Origin: Oxyruncus cristatus
Lineage: Eukaryota; Chordata; Aves; Passeriformes; Cotingidae
Assembly: GCA_013399855.1 (NCBI GenBank)
Contig: VXAY01007405.1
Coordinates: 785,302-849,301 of the forward strand
DNA: 64,000 nucleotides
Reading direction: 5' to 3'
The notes below the pieces were generated by a model. That model ran no database searches. It was given only the letters and a program-made list of their open reading frames with translations, and was not told the origin of the DNA. This document shows positions 22,617 through 33,148 of this stretch, piece after piece. The position numbers and the translations under genes are program-made. Position 1 is the stretch's first letter. Each line of letters opens with the position of its first letter.

Positions 22617-23350
22617 AATCACAGAATCACAGAATCAGATGGGTTGGAAAGGCCCTCTGAGATCATCAAGTCCAACCCTTGATCCAACCCCACCGTGGTT
22701 ACTGTATTATGGCACTCAGTGCCACGTCCAGCCTCATCTTAAACACCTCCAGGGACGGAGAATCCACCACTTCCCTGGGCAGCCCATTCCAATGGCTGAT
22801 TACCCTCTCTGGAAAGAATTTCTTCCTAATCTCTCCCCTAAACCTCCCCTGGCACAGCTTAAGGCCGAGCCCTCTTGTCTTCCTGAGAGTTGCCTGGGAG
22901 AAGAGACCAACCCCCACCTGGCTCCCCCCTCCTGTCAGGGAGTTGTAGAGAGCGATGAGGTCTCCCCTGAGCCTCCTCTTCTCCAGGCTCAACAACCCCA
23001 GCTCCCTCAGCCTCTCCTCACAGGGCTTGTGTTCAGGTCCCTTCCCCAGCCTGGTTGCTCTTCTCTGGCCCTGCTCCAGCCCCTCCATGTCCTTCCTGAG
23101 CTGAGGGGCCCAGAACTGGACACAGCACTCCAGGGGTGGCCTCACCAGTGCTGAGTCCAGGGGCAGAATCACCTCCCTGTTCCTGCTGCCACACTGTTCC
23201 TGATCCAGGCCAGGATCCATTGGCCTTCTTGGCCCCCTGGGCACACTCTGGCTCATGTTCAGCTCCCTGTCCATCCCTACCTCCAGGTCCCTTCCTGCCT
23301 GGTTGCTCTCCAGCCACTCTGTCCCATCCTGTAGCGCTGCAGGGGGTTGT
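22617..23350 (-). mobile_element. CR1 LINE 3' end, longest copy, with ORF2p C-terminus
   Basis: The longest CR1 copy here, about 730 bp. Its left edge is the octamer tail (ATCACAGAATCACAGAATCA). On the minus strand a frame from 23274 to 22699 still encodes an ORF2p C-terminal segment: FWAPQLRKDMEGLEQ, then [19 protein letters not shown], then [19 protein letters not shown], ending at a natural stop. The reverse transcriptase catalytic domain lies upstream and is missing, so the element is dead. Confidence 0.96.
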
Positions 23351-23829
23351 TGTTTTATGTTTCACTCTTAACTCTTCGAGGGGCTTTTCCCTCTGCAGAA
23401 GACCTTCATTCCACTGTGATGATGAAGGAGAGGCCGTTTCTCAGCCTGGGTTTGAGCTCAGGATTACCCTGAGACAGAAACCTGCACTAACTAGACCTTC
23501 GAGGGTGCTGTGGCACTAACAGATGTGTTATTTCTCCTGTGATGGCCGCACTACAAAGCCTCCTCTTCAACAATTCATTTCCCCTTGGCTCACGCTGGCT
23601 GTTTTCTCCTTCTCTGTCAGCACGAGGAATATGCAGTGAGAAGGAGACACGACATTTTTCCTCCAGCCCCTCAGACAAATGCTCCATCTTCCCCCTCTCG
23701 GGAAATGAAGAGATTCAATGACATTTATCGAGAGCCGCGTTCGGATGCACCACGAGCTCTCTGTAGTGCCTCGTTTTATAATAACTGCTGTGGATTAAAC
23801 AATCTGTTTGGAAATACCTCCAAAAAGAG
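23351..23829. other. Intergenic, no gene recognised
   Basis: Single-copy sequence; no exon or repeat recognised. Confidence 0.4.
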
Positions 23830-23935
23830 TCGCCTGTGCTCAGGGATTAGCTCCTCTTTACAGATGGTGCACTGATAGGAAAAGCCAGGATTAGCCTGGC
23901 CAGACAGTGCAACCTCCTGCCTGGAAGTCTCATTA
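23830..23935 (-). mobile_element. Possible MIR SINE remnant
   Basis: CTCCTCTTTACAGATGGTGC followed by AAAGCCAGGATTAGCCTGGC resembles the reverse complement of a MIR element (the CTCATTTTACAGATGAGG region and the tRNA-derived GGATTCGAACCCAGGC region), with internal deletion. The resemblance is judged by eye only. Confidence 0.3.
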
Positions 23936-24124
23936 TAATTAGGCAAGAAATAGAATTGATATTGGAGAGATTCATTCATAAAAAGTGTCAGTTGACTCTT
24001 GGGCTTCTTGGGGAACGACCTGGGCTGACGTGCCCGTGAGATTCCAAGGCTCTGGGCAGGAGGGGACGGGAAGGGGGAGGCAGAGAGAGAAGATACACAA
24101 GCTGCTCTCAAGGCAGTTACGAGG

Positions 24125-24314
24125 CACCTTCTCCTCGTGGCAGACACTGTGGGGCAGGTCCCAAATGTGACACCTTCTCCTTGTGGTAGACACTGTGGGG
24201 CAGGTCCCAAATGTGACACCTTCTCCTTCTGGCAGACACTGTGGGGCAGGTCCCAAATGTGACACCTTCTCCTCGTGGCAGACCACGGCACTGTGGGGCA
24301 GGTCCCAAATCTGC
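24125..24314. repeat. 46-bp minisatellite, second locus
   Basis: Four copies of CACCTTCTCCTTGTGGTAGA followed by CACTGTGGGGCAGGTCCCAAATGTGA (46 bp), starting at 24125, 24171, 24217 and 24263. Copies are near-identical except that the last has an insertion (GACCACGGCACTG). The unit is unrelated in sequence to the 46-bp array at 1403. Confidence 0.93.
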
Positions 24315-24544
24315 CTCGGGCTCGGCGGAATTCTTTGAAGACCAACTGGCTTTTCTCTTTGGTTCTGCTGGGGGAAGGGATCATCCAGAAATAACCAGTG
24401 TCACCAGCCCCTGGGGTCAGTTTTCGACATTGTCTCGCTTATGCAAACCATATTAAGGCAGGAAAGAGGATAAAGGTATCTCTGAGTAGGATATGGAGTT
24501 AATTAATTCAGCATGGGACAGCTGGAATCTTCCTCCAGTGAATC

Positions 24545-24595
24545 ACTGTGTGTCTCTGTGCCTCAGTAGCTTTATTTTAAAATGAAGTTCCCAGT
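24545..24595 (+). mobile_element. Possible MIR SINE remnant
   Basis: CACTGTGTGTCTCTGTGCCTCAGTAGCTTT and then TTTTAAAATGAAG resemble the MIR core (CTCTGTGCCTCAGTTTCCTC and TGTAAAATGGGG). Short and diverged; judged by eye. Confidence 0.3.
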
Positions 24596-27209
24596 AAAAG
24601 CCCATTTAAACAGGAGCATGGGCTGACTCGAGGCCAACAGGCACACCCAGAACGAAGCACTTGCACTTCAGTCAAGCAGTAAGATCTTTTTTAAGTGCCT
24701 TCAATCAGTACAAGATGCTGCACCCTGTCAGTGCTACCTTTCAGAAAACTGAAGGAGTCAGGCAGGGAAATTTCGCGAGTAAAGCTGAAGGTGCTTTGAG
24801 AAATCCATTTGCTTACTCGGAGTAGGAAAGCAAGAAGCCTTAACCTTTTCCCTTTTCAATGCCATGGGTTTTGAAGGCTGGGGAAGGGAAACACTCTCTT
24901 GCACAATGAACAATTTATCCCTGGACTTGGCAGAGCAAAGCAAAAAAATATAAAACCGAGAAGACATTTATTTGGATAGCGGGCAGAACTTAAGTATTTG
25001 GGATTTGAATAATGTTACAAAGTACATGAAGCCTCACAAATATAAGGCAGTAAATCTGAATTAACTGTGGAAACTGGACTACTGAACTTTCCTGGCCCTG
25101 GGAGGAGGAGAGAGCTTTGGGAATTATCTTTATGATGCCCCAGCTCCCAGCCCTTCGCAGCAGAGACTCTGCTGCTCTGGAGATGGAAATCTTGGCTGTC
25201 ACTCACTCCCAGCAGACAGGACTGACCCCAGGGGGTGGGAGGGGTGTCCCATCACCCCTCAAAGGTTTCAGTCAGCACACTCCAACTGCTCTGAGGGAAA
25301 TCATGGCCCTGCACTGTGCCCTCACTCCCCGCCTGACCAGGAGCTCCGTCCTGTGCTCCTGCCACGGTTCACACGGCGGGATCCTGCTGGAGGAAGGTTT
25401 TACATGTGATGGCAGATGTTCAGCCACTGGGAAACCTCTTGACCTGCTCATGCTTTTGGACAGACAGGCACATTCAGCCTCTTTCACCAGTGCCAAGTTC
25501 CCTTTAAATAACACAAATATACAGGCTTAAATCTGCACTCCTTTTTTTTTTTTTTCTCTTCTTCCTAGAGCTCCTTCTATGGTTTTCGAGACTTTTCAGT
25601 CCAAATATCCATCTAGATGACAAGTGCCAACGACCCTGCTTGCGACAAGGGAACGGGGCAGCTTTTCCTGCCGAAATTCTCTGGGTGAGCCAAACAAATG
25701 ATGTGTTTGTTTGTGCTGGCAAACGTGGCAGCAGCAGAGGTGTGGCTGGGACCGGGCTGGCCTGATGCTGAGGGCTGAGGGCTTTTCAGAGTCCTTCAGC
25801 ATCTGTTTGACAGAAAAAAAAGGATAAGGATGAGACCAAGGCTTCATCATTCCAACCTCTGTCTGTCCCAGGCAGGAGTACCGTGCTCCAAAGGTGGTTT
25901 TCCATGCCTCCAGCACGGGGAGTTATTTGTCTTCATCTCAGAGATTCAGATTGAATCCCTTTGTGTCAACCTGAGTGCAGTTCCACAACCATCCCCTGAC
26001 ACCCTGAAACTCAATAAATCTAAAATTACTGGAGTCACTCCGTGCAAATCTCTCAGCTCCGAAGGAGAGGAGGCACAAAGGGCCTCGCTGGCCATAAAAC
26101 AAGTACTGGTTCTAAAATAAGACAGGGTTTGGGCAGCAAGTGTGGGCAGGGAAGGCTTTAAATCTTGCCAGTGTTGCTCAATTTAATGGGTGGTTTTCAA
26201 AATGTTTCGAAGCTCAGGTTCTGTCCAAACAAACGTCCCACGTATCCGAACCCCCTGGGACCGCAAACCTCGGCCACGAGTCTCACGTGACTCTCTTATG
26301 AGATTTCCAGCTTTTCTCCTTCTGGTCTTGGCTTGAAGTACCATGAGAATATTTTCCTCCGTGGTATTTCCACACTCCTGCTTTCAAATTCTAGACTTGA
26401 AGTGCCTCAGGAGTGAGATGGGTTTCTCATTCAGACTAAAAACGGGATAGTGCCACAGGTTTGTCTCCTGTGAGCGCATAAATGAGGCATAGAAGACTGA
26501 AATGCTCTTGACACTGGGCACTTAATACTGGGTGAGAGATGAATAAACAGCGATTCCTCACCAACAGCACCAGGGTGCCCTTTCAAGGCCCTCTCCTGGG
26601 CAAGTGAACCTTATCTGAAGCCCTTTCCCTGGATATTCAGCGCTGGAGCTCACACTGAGCCGTGAGCAAAGGGTTGTTCCAAGGAGCTCAATTCTTACTT
26701 GGCAGGCTCAGGAGTTATGTCAAGAGCTGCTTCTTTCTAATGTTGTACAGAGAATTCCTCCCACTATTTCTTCCAGATGCTGACCATCTCTATTTATTTA
26801 TTTATTTGGATTAGCTGTATTAAAATATAACATGCTTCCAACTACTTCTCTCCCAAATTCCCAAAGGATGGCCCTTTCTCAGGGGGATGGATGTCCTTAA
26901 GCCATTTAACTCCCACTGCTCAGAACAGGGGTAAAGTTCCTGACTCCAGGAATCTCATAGAAAGCCTGGAGCACTTGGTTTTGAAGGAGTCAGAAAAGGA
27001 ATGTAGCAAAACACCGGGCAGGGAGACAGCAAAAACTCTGCAGCTTTTCCAGTGGCTTTGGCACTGATCTGGCTATCAAGCACCTGAGCAAGGAATTCCT
27101 GAGCCTTTCAGCAGGTTCCTGCTGGACTCAGAACAAGGAAAAAAACAACTGGATGAGTGAGAGAGGCCTCTCTGGGCCTTGGTTGATGACGACTTACCTA
27201 GTTTGTGGT
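24596..27209. other. Intergenic, no gene recognised
   Basis: Single-copy DNA with an ATTT run near 26793-26808 that contains AATAAA signals on the minus strand. If the ADRA1A 3' UTR is long, part of this interval belongs to it. Confidence 0.4.
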
Positions 27210-27841
27210 TTTATTAGACCTGCATTGAAGCGCAGAGACTGTCCAAGCAAACCAAGGACACATGCAAATTTTCCTTGGGCTGGGGTTGGAGGTCTGGGAG
27301 GTTGGTTGCACAAAACAGAAGGGTTCTGGTTGGTCTCTGAAGCTCGGTGGGGGTGCAGTCACACAGACCAAGTTCCCCCTGGCAATGGAGTTTAAGGAAA
27401 TCCACAACTGAGGTTTAGGGTTGTGGTTTTTTTTTTTTTTTTGGTGGGGGCAGAGCCACAAAAGGGCTCTAAAGGTGAAGGTGTCAGATGCTGAAACCAG
27501 CACGGGGTCTTTGTAGTTCACTCTTTCTCCTCCACTGCACCTAAATCAGAGCAGCAGCAACTTTGGAAGAGGAGAACACAGGGACAAAGCCTCCAATGTC
27601 GGGGGAATCACTTGCAGACACCGGTCCCTCGGAAGACCATCCGCCGTCTTTAAGGGGCTTTGCTCAGGCTCCCAGCACTCAAAGACCTCACTCCTCAGGA
27701 GGTCTGGCCCTGTTTTACAACCTGCTGTCGGTTCACCCGCACCCTTTCAACACCCACTTCTACTTCCCAACAGAAAAGAGCGACAGCCCCCGAGACCCTC
27801 CCCAGCCCCGAAGTTTTCCAGCCGGGCGCGCGCGGCCCCCG
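27210..27841 (-). other. ADRA1A: ADRA1A proximal 3' UTR, candidate extent
   Basis: Begins directly after the ADRA1A stop codon. The first AATAAA on the minus strand downstream of the stop is at about 27215-27210, but it lacks a convincing G/T-rich downstream element, so the true 3' end may lie further left. A T run on the plus strand (27427-27443) becomes an A run in the transcript. Confidence 0.35.
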
Positions 27842-28353
27842 CTAAACGTCCTCCCCGCCGTCGCCCAGGGACAGGGTGTGGATTTTGACGGCCGTCACTT
27901 TGCAGTTCTCGTGGGCTGGGCTCCCCGAGGTGCCGGCACAGCAGCATTCCTGGAGGAACCCTTTGCTCTTGGCCTTGGCAGCGGTGCAGTCCTTGGCGAC
28001 GGCGTTCCTCGCCGGCACGCTCTGCACGGCGGAGAAAATCCTCCACTCGCAGACGCCGTCCGACTTGGAGATCCTGTAGAAGGTTTCTCCCGATCCCACA
28101 GGGATCCTGACCACCCCTCTGCCGCCCTCCAGGCTTTGGCTGGCGGGGTGGTTGAGGTTGAAAGCCGGGACTTGCTTCTTTGCCGGCTGCTTCCTGGGGA
28201 GGCACTGAGCCCTCAGGACGTTCTGGAAAGCTTTCTTGAACTCCTGACTGGAGCAGGGATAGATGATGGGGTTGATGCAGCTGTTTAAATATCCCAGCCA
28301 AAATGTTATTTTAAAAAGTGTGTCCGGGGGCTTGATTGCAGGAAAGAAAGAAC
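27842..28353 (-). CDS. ADRA1A: Alpha-1A adrenergic receptor, coding exon 2 (C-terminal part)
   Basis: This exon encodes residues 295 (shared Gly codon) to 464: the end of extracellular loop 3, TM7 and the cytoplasmic tail. It begins after a TTTTTAG acceptor (AG at 28355-28354); the first two bases complete the Gly codon started in exon 1, giving G then [16 protein letters not shown]7 carries F308 and F312, which line the ligand pocket, and the NPIIY motif at 322-326. Helix 8 follows ([13 protein letters not shown]), then Cys345, the expected palmitoylation site. The tail keeps the conserved blocks [14 protein letters not shown] and SDGVCEW and ends in GEDV, close to the human GEEV. The stop is TAG at 27844-27842. 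The large antisense frame over this exon is a shadow of GC-rich coding sequence. Identification from family knowledge is very secure. Confidence 0.97.
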
Positions 28354-28959
28354 CTAAAAATGGAAAATACACGCGGAGTGTTAAGGCAGAGAGGCAGTGA
28401 GAAATCGCAGGTAACCAGAGAAACTAAAACACCCGGGGGGGAAAAAAAGTAAATAAGATTCTGTTCTTCGGCTTGGAAAAAAACAGTGAGTCGAAGCACA
28501 ATCCCTGCAGGAAGAAGTGATTCGGAATATATGGTGTCAGACAATGGAATGGATGTTCTGTCAGGTATCAGTCAATGTGGCTGTTTTATTATTATTATTA
28601 TATTCCCTTTTGCAGCCTGGCTGATACCAGGGACGGAGGAAAATCGCCTCCTCTGGGAGTCCTAATTCAAGATTAGTTCCCCAAATGACAGCCATATCTA
28701 GGAGGTCATCACAAGGGCTCTCAAATGGCAAGAAAATCACACCATTTCACAAGTCAGAGTTGGAGAAAAGAGGGATTGCTGGGTTGACTGTTAAAATGTC
28801 ACAGTGTTGGGCACTCATTTCCCCTGAAACCTTTGGAAAATCTAACTATGCCCATTTTTCCCTCTCATGGAACGCATCTGAAATTCAGAGAAGTGAAAGG
28901 AAAGGTTCCCTCTTACATCAGTGAGCACTAAGGAGGCTCTCACGGGCAGCCAGGAGATA

Positions 28960-28983
28960 AAATATATATATATATATTTATAC
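28960..28983. repeat. TA microsatellite
   Basis: AAATATATATATATATATTTATA run inside the ADRA1A intron. Confidence 0.8.
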
Positions 28984-29275
28984 ATTTTCTGAGATATACT
29001 TGCAAGGTTACCTCCCAAAGATGATTCAAAGAGCAAGACCTTCAAGGTCTCCTTAGTAAGGGAAGTATTGTGGGACTTCTTATTCCATAGAATTATGAGT
29101 TACCTGCTGATTTAAAACCTCGGGAACATTTTTCCCGATGCCAAAACCTTTGGGTTTTTGTGTAACAGCTCCTGGTTTGAGTGCAAATTTTAAATTTAAA
29201 TGACTTGAATGGGATGTCAGTAAATGCTGAAGCCATTTATTCATGGAGAGATGGCCAGACCCTTGGAAATTGTCT

Positions 29276-29348
29276 CTCTCCAGCTACCTTGGAGCCCCTT
29301 TAGCACTGGAAGGGGCTCTGGGCTGTTCCTAAAGCTTTTCCCTCTGCA
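29276..29348 (-). mobile_element. Short CR1 LINE fragment
   Basis: CTCTCCAGCTACCTTGGAGC and CCCTTTAGCACTGGAAGGGG match the internal CR1 segment seen at 2840-2890, on the minus strand. It lacks both ends. Confidence 0.6.
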
Positions 29349-29525
29349 GACAGTGCAGAACACGCCACAGGAGTTCAGTCTCTGCCCTGGAGCAGCTGAA
29401 CCTCTGAATCCAGCCCCAAATCCACCCCGGGCACGAGTCTGGCTGCCTCTCTGCTGGCTCAGGTGGAGCAGCGTCACTGATACTTCCAACAGCAACCAGG
29501 TTTTAGGGCCAAAAATGTTGTGCTG

Positions 29526-29958
29526 AAGAAGGGACTTGAGCACAAGCCCTGTGAGGAGAGGCTGAGGGAGCTGGGGTTGTTGAGCCTGGAGAAGAGGAGG
29601 CTCAGGGGAGACCTCATCGCTCTCTACAACTCCCTGACAGGAGGGGGGAGCCAGGTGGGGGTTGGTCTCTTCTCCCAGGCAACTCTCAGGAAGACAAGAG
29701 GGCTCGGCCTTAAGCTGTGCCAGGGGAGGTTTGGGTGAGATATTAGGAAGAAATTCTTTCCAGAGAGGGGAATCAGCCCTTGGAATGGGCTGCCCAGGGA
29801 AGGGGTGGATTCTCCGTCCCTGGAGGTGTTTAAGATGAGGCTGGACGTGGCACTGAGTGCCATAGTCCAGTAACCGCAGTGGGGTTGGATCAAGGGTTGG
29901 ACTTGATGATCTCAGAGGTCCTTTCCAACCCGTCTGATTCTGTGATTCTGTGATTCTG
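29526..29958 (+). mobile_element. CR1 LINE 3' end with ORF2p remnant
   Basis: Sense-oriented copy inside the ADRA1A intron, opposite to the gene. From 29520 a frame encodes [20 protein letters not shown] and onward to CQGRFG, where it stops before the ORF2p end. It finishes in ATTCTGTGATTCTGTGATTC. Same subfamily as 10316, 15846, 19105 and 22617. Confidence 0.95.
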
Positions 29959-30540
29959 CGGCTGTGAGCGACCAAACAGGCAAACCCACAACCTCAAATC
30001 AGTGCTGCTGTCCCTCGGTGCAAAACAACTAAACAACATTCTCCAAGAACTTTCTGGCTGAAGTCATTGGCAGAGGGAAAATAACGAAAGGCTTCTAAAT
30101 GCCCAAATCATGCTCAGAGGTTTTGGGGGGGGTTTTTTTGGGTGTTTCCTCGTTTAAATGCAGCATTTCTACCCCTTCCCCATTCTGCGCCGAGACAGAG
30201 GGTGAACAAAGTGCGGGTTCAGGGAATCAGCCGTGTGAGGCTGAGTGTAAGGCTGGGTAAACAATAACAACTCCTGTTTGCTGCAACCCCTGGCTCGCTG
30301 TAAATGGAATGCAAGTGCCGTGCCAAAGGCTGTTAAAAATAGAAAGCAGCCAGTGTCAGAGTCTGTCCCTTGCTCTTTCTTTTGGGGAGGGTGGGATCTG
30401 CATGCTAATTTATTAATGTAACCTTTTTTGGTTCATCAGTGGGGAGAGTTGTTGCCTTGGAACAACACACACGGAGAGAAAGTGGAGTGGATTGAACAGC
30501 ACAGAGACTTTGCTGCCCGTAGACCCCATCCCACGCTGGA

Positions 30541-30745
30541 GAATCATGGAATGGTTTGGGTTGGAATGGAGCTTACAGGTCACCCAGTGCCACCCCCTGC
30601 CACGGGCAGGGACTCCTGCTACCGGTTTGTTCCAACCTTGGACACTTCCAGGGATCCAGGGGCAGCCACAGCTTCTCTGGGAATTCCATCCCAGCTCCTT
30701 CCCACCCTCTCAGGGAAGGATTTCTTCCCAATATCCCATCTAGGT
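30541..30745 (-). mobile_element. CR1 LINE 3' fragment
   Basis: Minus-strand CR1 tail (GAATCATGGAATGGTTTGGG) through CCACAGCTTCTCTGGGAATT to TTCCCAATATCCCATCTAGG. It has the same orientation as ADRA1A. Confidence 0.88.
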
Positions 30746-32360
30746 CTACCCTCCTTCAGCTCAATGTCTTTCAGTGCACTGTCCTTTCAGTGCATGGCTT
30801 TGCAGAAAACCCCTCTCCAACCCTCCTGCAGGGTGTTTTTAACACTTTGGGGCCAGAGAAACGAAGTCCTTCTGTTGCACACAGACCCAGTTACCTCCGT
30901 AGCTCAGAAACTTGCCCTAATCTTCCCCGCTGAGCATCTGGGAGAAGGGGGAAAAACTTCATGCCTTCCAATTCCTTGGGGTGGTTCTCCCCACAGAACA
31001 CTGAGAACACATTCCTTTCTTCCAAGCCTTTAACACTCAGTGATGTTGCTGCCGTGACCAAAATCAGTGGCTGATGGACCTGGGAGCGAGCAGGGGGCCC
31101 TTTCAGACAGAGCTGCTGAAGTGCTGCTCAAGGGGTTTGTTGAGTGTGCTGAGGAATTGGAATGGGCAGCGAGTGGCAGCTCAGGCCAGACTTAAAAGAG
31201 AAATAAAACAAAGCCTTTGTGTTTTTTTTTTTTGTTGGTTTTTGTTTTTTTTTAAACAGTGGCCATAATTAACCATGAGAGTAAACAATTAAGGGGCGTG
31301 GTGCAGAGTCCCATGCCCATGCAACCCTCGGCCACCTGGCGACTGCCAGGTCACGGCAGCTCAGTTTTGGACACTCTCCCACCAGCAGCCGGGGCTGAGC
31401 AAGCGGAATTGTTGCAGCACCTACTTCCCAGAGCAGAGTTTTCCAGCTCTCTCGCTCCAGTGTCCTCAGGCAGAGCTGGAGGGCGAGCAGCACTCGAGGA
31501 CTGCGAAGTTTTCCTCCTTAAAACCAATTCTCTACCCAGTTCACAGCCCGTAATGCCTGCCTTTGTACACTGCCAGGGATTAAACGGCAAACAGTAGCGA
31601 AAATGATTCAAGTTCAGAGGCCTCACCCCACAAGTCTGTGCTGCAGGAACACTAAAGAAACCCTCAACCGGTCTTTTAATGCGTTTTGAACCGTAGATTG
31701 AGTAAATGATGCCAGAATTCCTGCCTTGTTTTCAAAAGGGTGAAGACACTCAAGTGTCAGTAGCCCAATCCAATTGCTCCTTATAAAATTAAGTCAAATA
31801 AAACGTGCTATTAGCCCCCCCTGAGATCTTTTGCCATTACGTGTCTCATCACTCACCCCTGGAAATGTCAGGATGGCGCTTCCTTCCCTCATCGTTTGTT
31901 TTCCTGTTTGTCAACTCCAAGTTCCCTTCAAGCTTGGAGAGAGGTAAGTTTTGCACTCACCTCCTGGTGAGTAAGTGCCAATTCACTCCCAAAGATGTAA
32001 TTTGGCTTTGTCATTTGTCACAAGCTGCAGAGCTGCTTGATTATGGGTTGTTGAAAAAGCATCCCCGATGTCGTGAGTCGTTCCTCTGACGGCCACAAAA
32101 GAGGGGGTTTGGAAGCTGCCAGGCTACAGAGACTTGTGTTATTTGTTTACTCTGGCAGCACCATGGGAATGAGATCCCGTGTATTTTTGTCGCCCGTGAG
32201 CCCTCAGTGGTGTTAAAATCCATCTCTGGTCCGAAATCTCAAGGGTCTGTTCGGGTCTTCTGCTTTTTTTCTCCCCCCTCTTTTTAGGTTGTTTGGCTTA
32301 AATCTGGCGATGGAGGCAGAGCAGGGGAGACGGGGTGGGGGTACCCAAATAGACCCCCAG
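30746..32360. other. Intronic single-copy DNA
   Basis: No exon or repeat family recognised; T-rich low-complexity run at about 31220-31254. Confidence 0.4.
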
Positions 32361-32725
32361 ATTGGTTTGGGTTGGAAGGGACCTTAAAATCACCCAGTGT
32401 CACCTCCTGCCATGGGCAGGGACACCTTCCACTAGCCCAGGTTGCTCCAACCTGGCCTTGGACACTTCCAGGGATCCAGGGGCAGCCACAGCTTCTTTGG
32501 GAATTCCATCCCAGCCCCTCCCCACTCTCTCACAGCCAACAAATCTCTCCCAATATCCCATCTCTCCCTGCCCTCTGGCAGTGGGAAGCCATTCCTTGTG
32601 TCCTGTCCCTCCATCCCTTGTCCCCAGTCCCTCTCCAGCTCTCCTGGAGCCCCTTCAGCCCCTGGAAGGGTTCTGAGGTCTCCCTGGAGCCTTCTCTTCT
32701 CCAGGCTGAACAACCTCAACTCTTG
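32361..32725 (-). mobile_element. CR1 LINE 3' fragment
   Basis: Minus-strand CR1 tail (TTGGTTTGGGTTGGAAGGGA) through to TTCTCTTCTCCAGGCTGAAC. Similar in extent to the copy at 2570, without an intact frame. Confidence 0.9.
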
Positions 32726-33096
32726 CCCAGAAGTCCAGCATAAATCTCATGATCCCTGATGTGGAGGAAACCCCTCTGCTCCCCCAGCAGGACCTGGGAG
32801 AGGGGTCTCCTTTACTGGAAAGCCAAGCTTAAACCTCAGGTCCTGGGGTCTGCCCTGAAGGGGCCAAGCCAGAGGGCAGGAGTTATTCCAGAGCCCTAAA
32901 GACCCAGCGGGTGAAGCCCTTATATCCCAAAGGGAATTAACTCTGTACCAGGGCCTCCCTGGATCTCTCACGGCAATCTGCTCTCTGAACATTGATAAAT
33001 GTGCTGCCTTCTGTGTTCTCAAGCTCTGAGCTTTATTCCATAAGATTCTATACAGCATCTCGGGTCAAAACACGAGCCAGCCTCTGGAAAGTGTAT

Positions 33097-33148
33097 TTTT
33101 ATATATCTATATCTATATCTATATCTCTCTCTATATATATATCTCTGT
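33097..33148. repeat. TATATC microsatellite
   Basis: TATATATCTATATCTATATC and related units inside the ADRA1A intron; similar in motif to the array at 2961. Confidence 0.88.

Noticed and set aside
24125..24314. Regularly spaced near-identical units that could suggest CRISPR
   Set aside because: The units are directly tandem with no unique spacers, and the DNA is avian; it is a minisatellite.
27563..28288. 241-codon plus-strand frame over ADRA1A exon 2
   Set aside because: It is antisense to a conserved, GC-rich coding exon and has no known domain; such exons often lack stops on the opposite strand.
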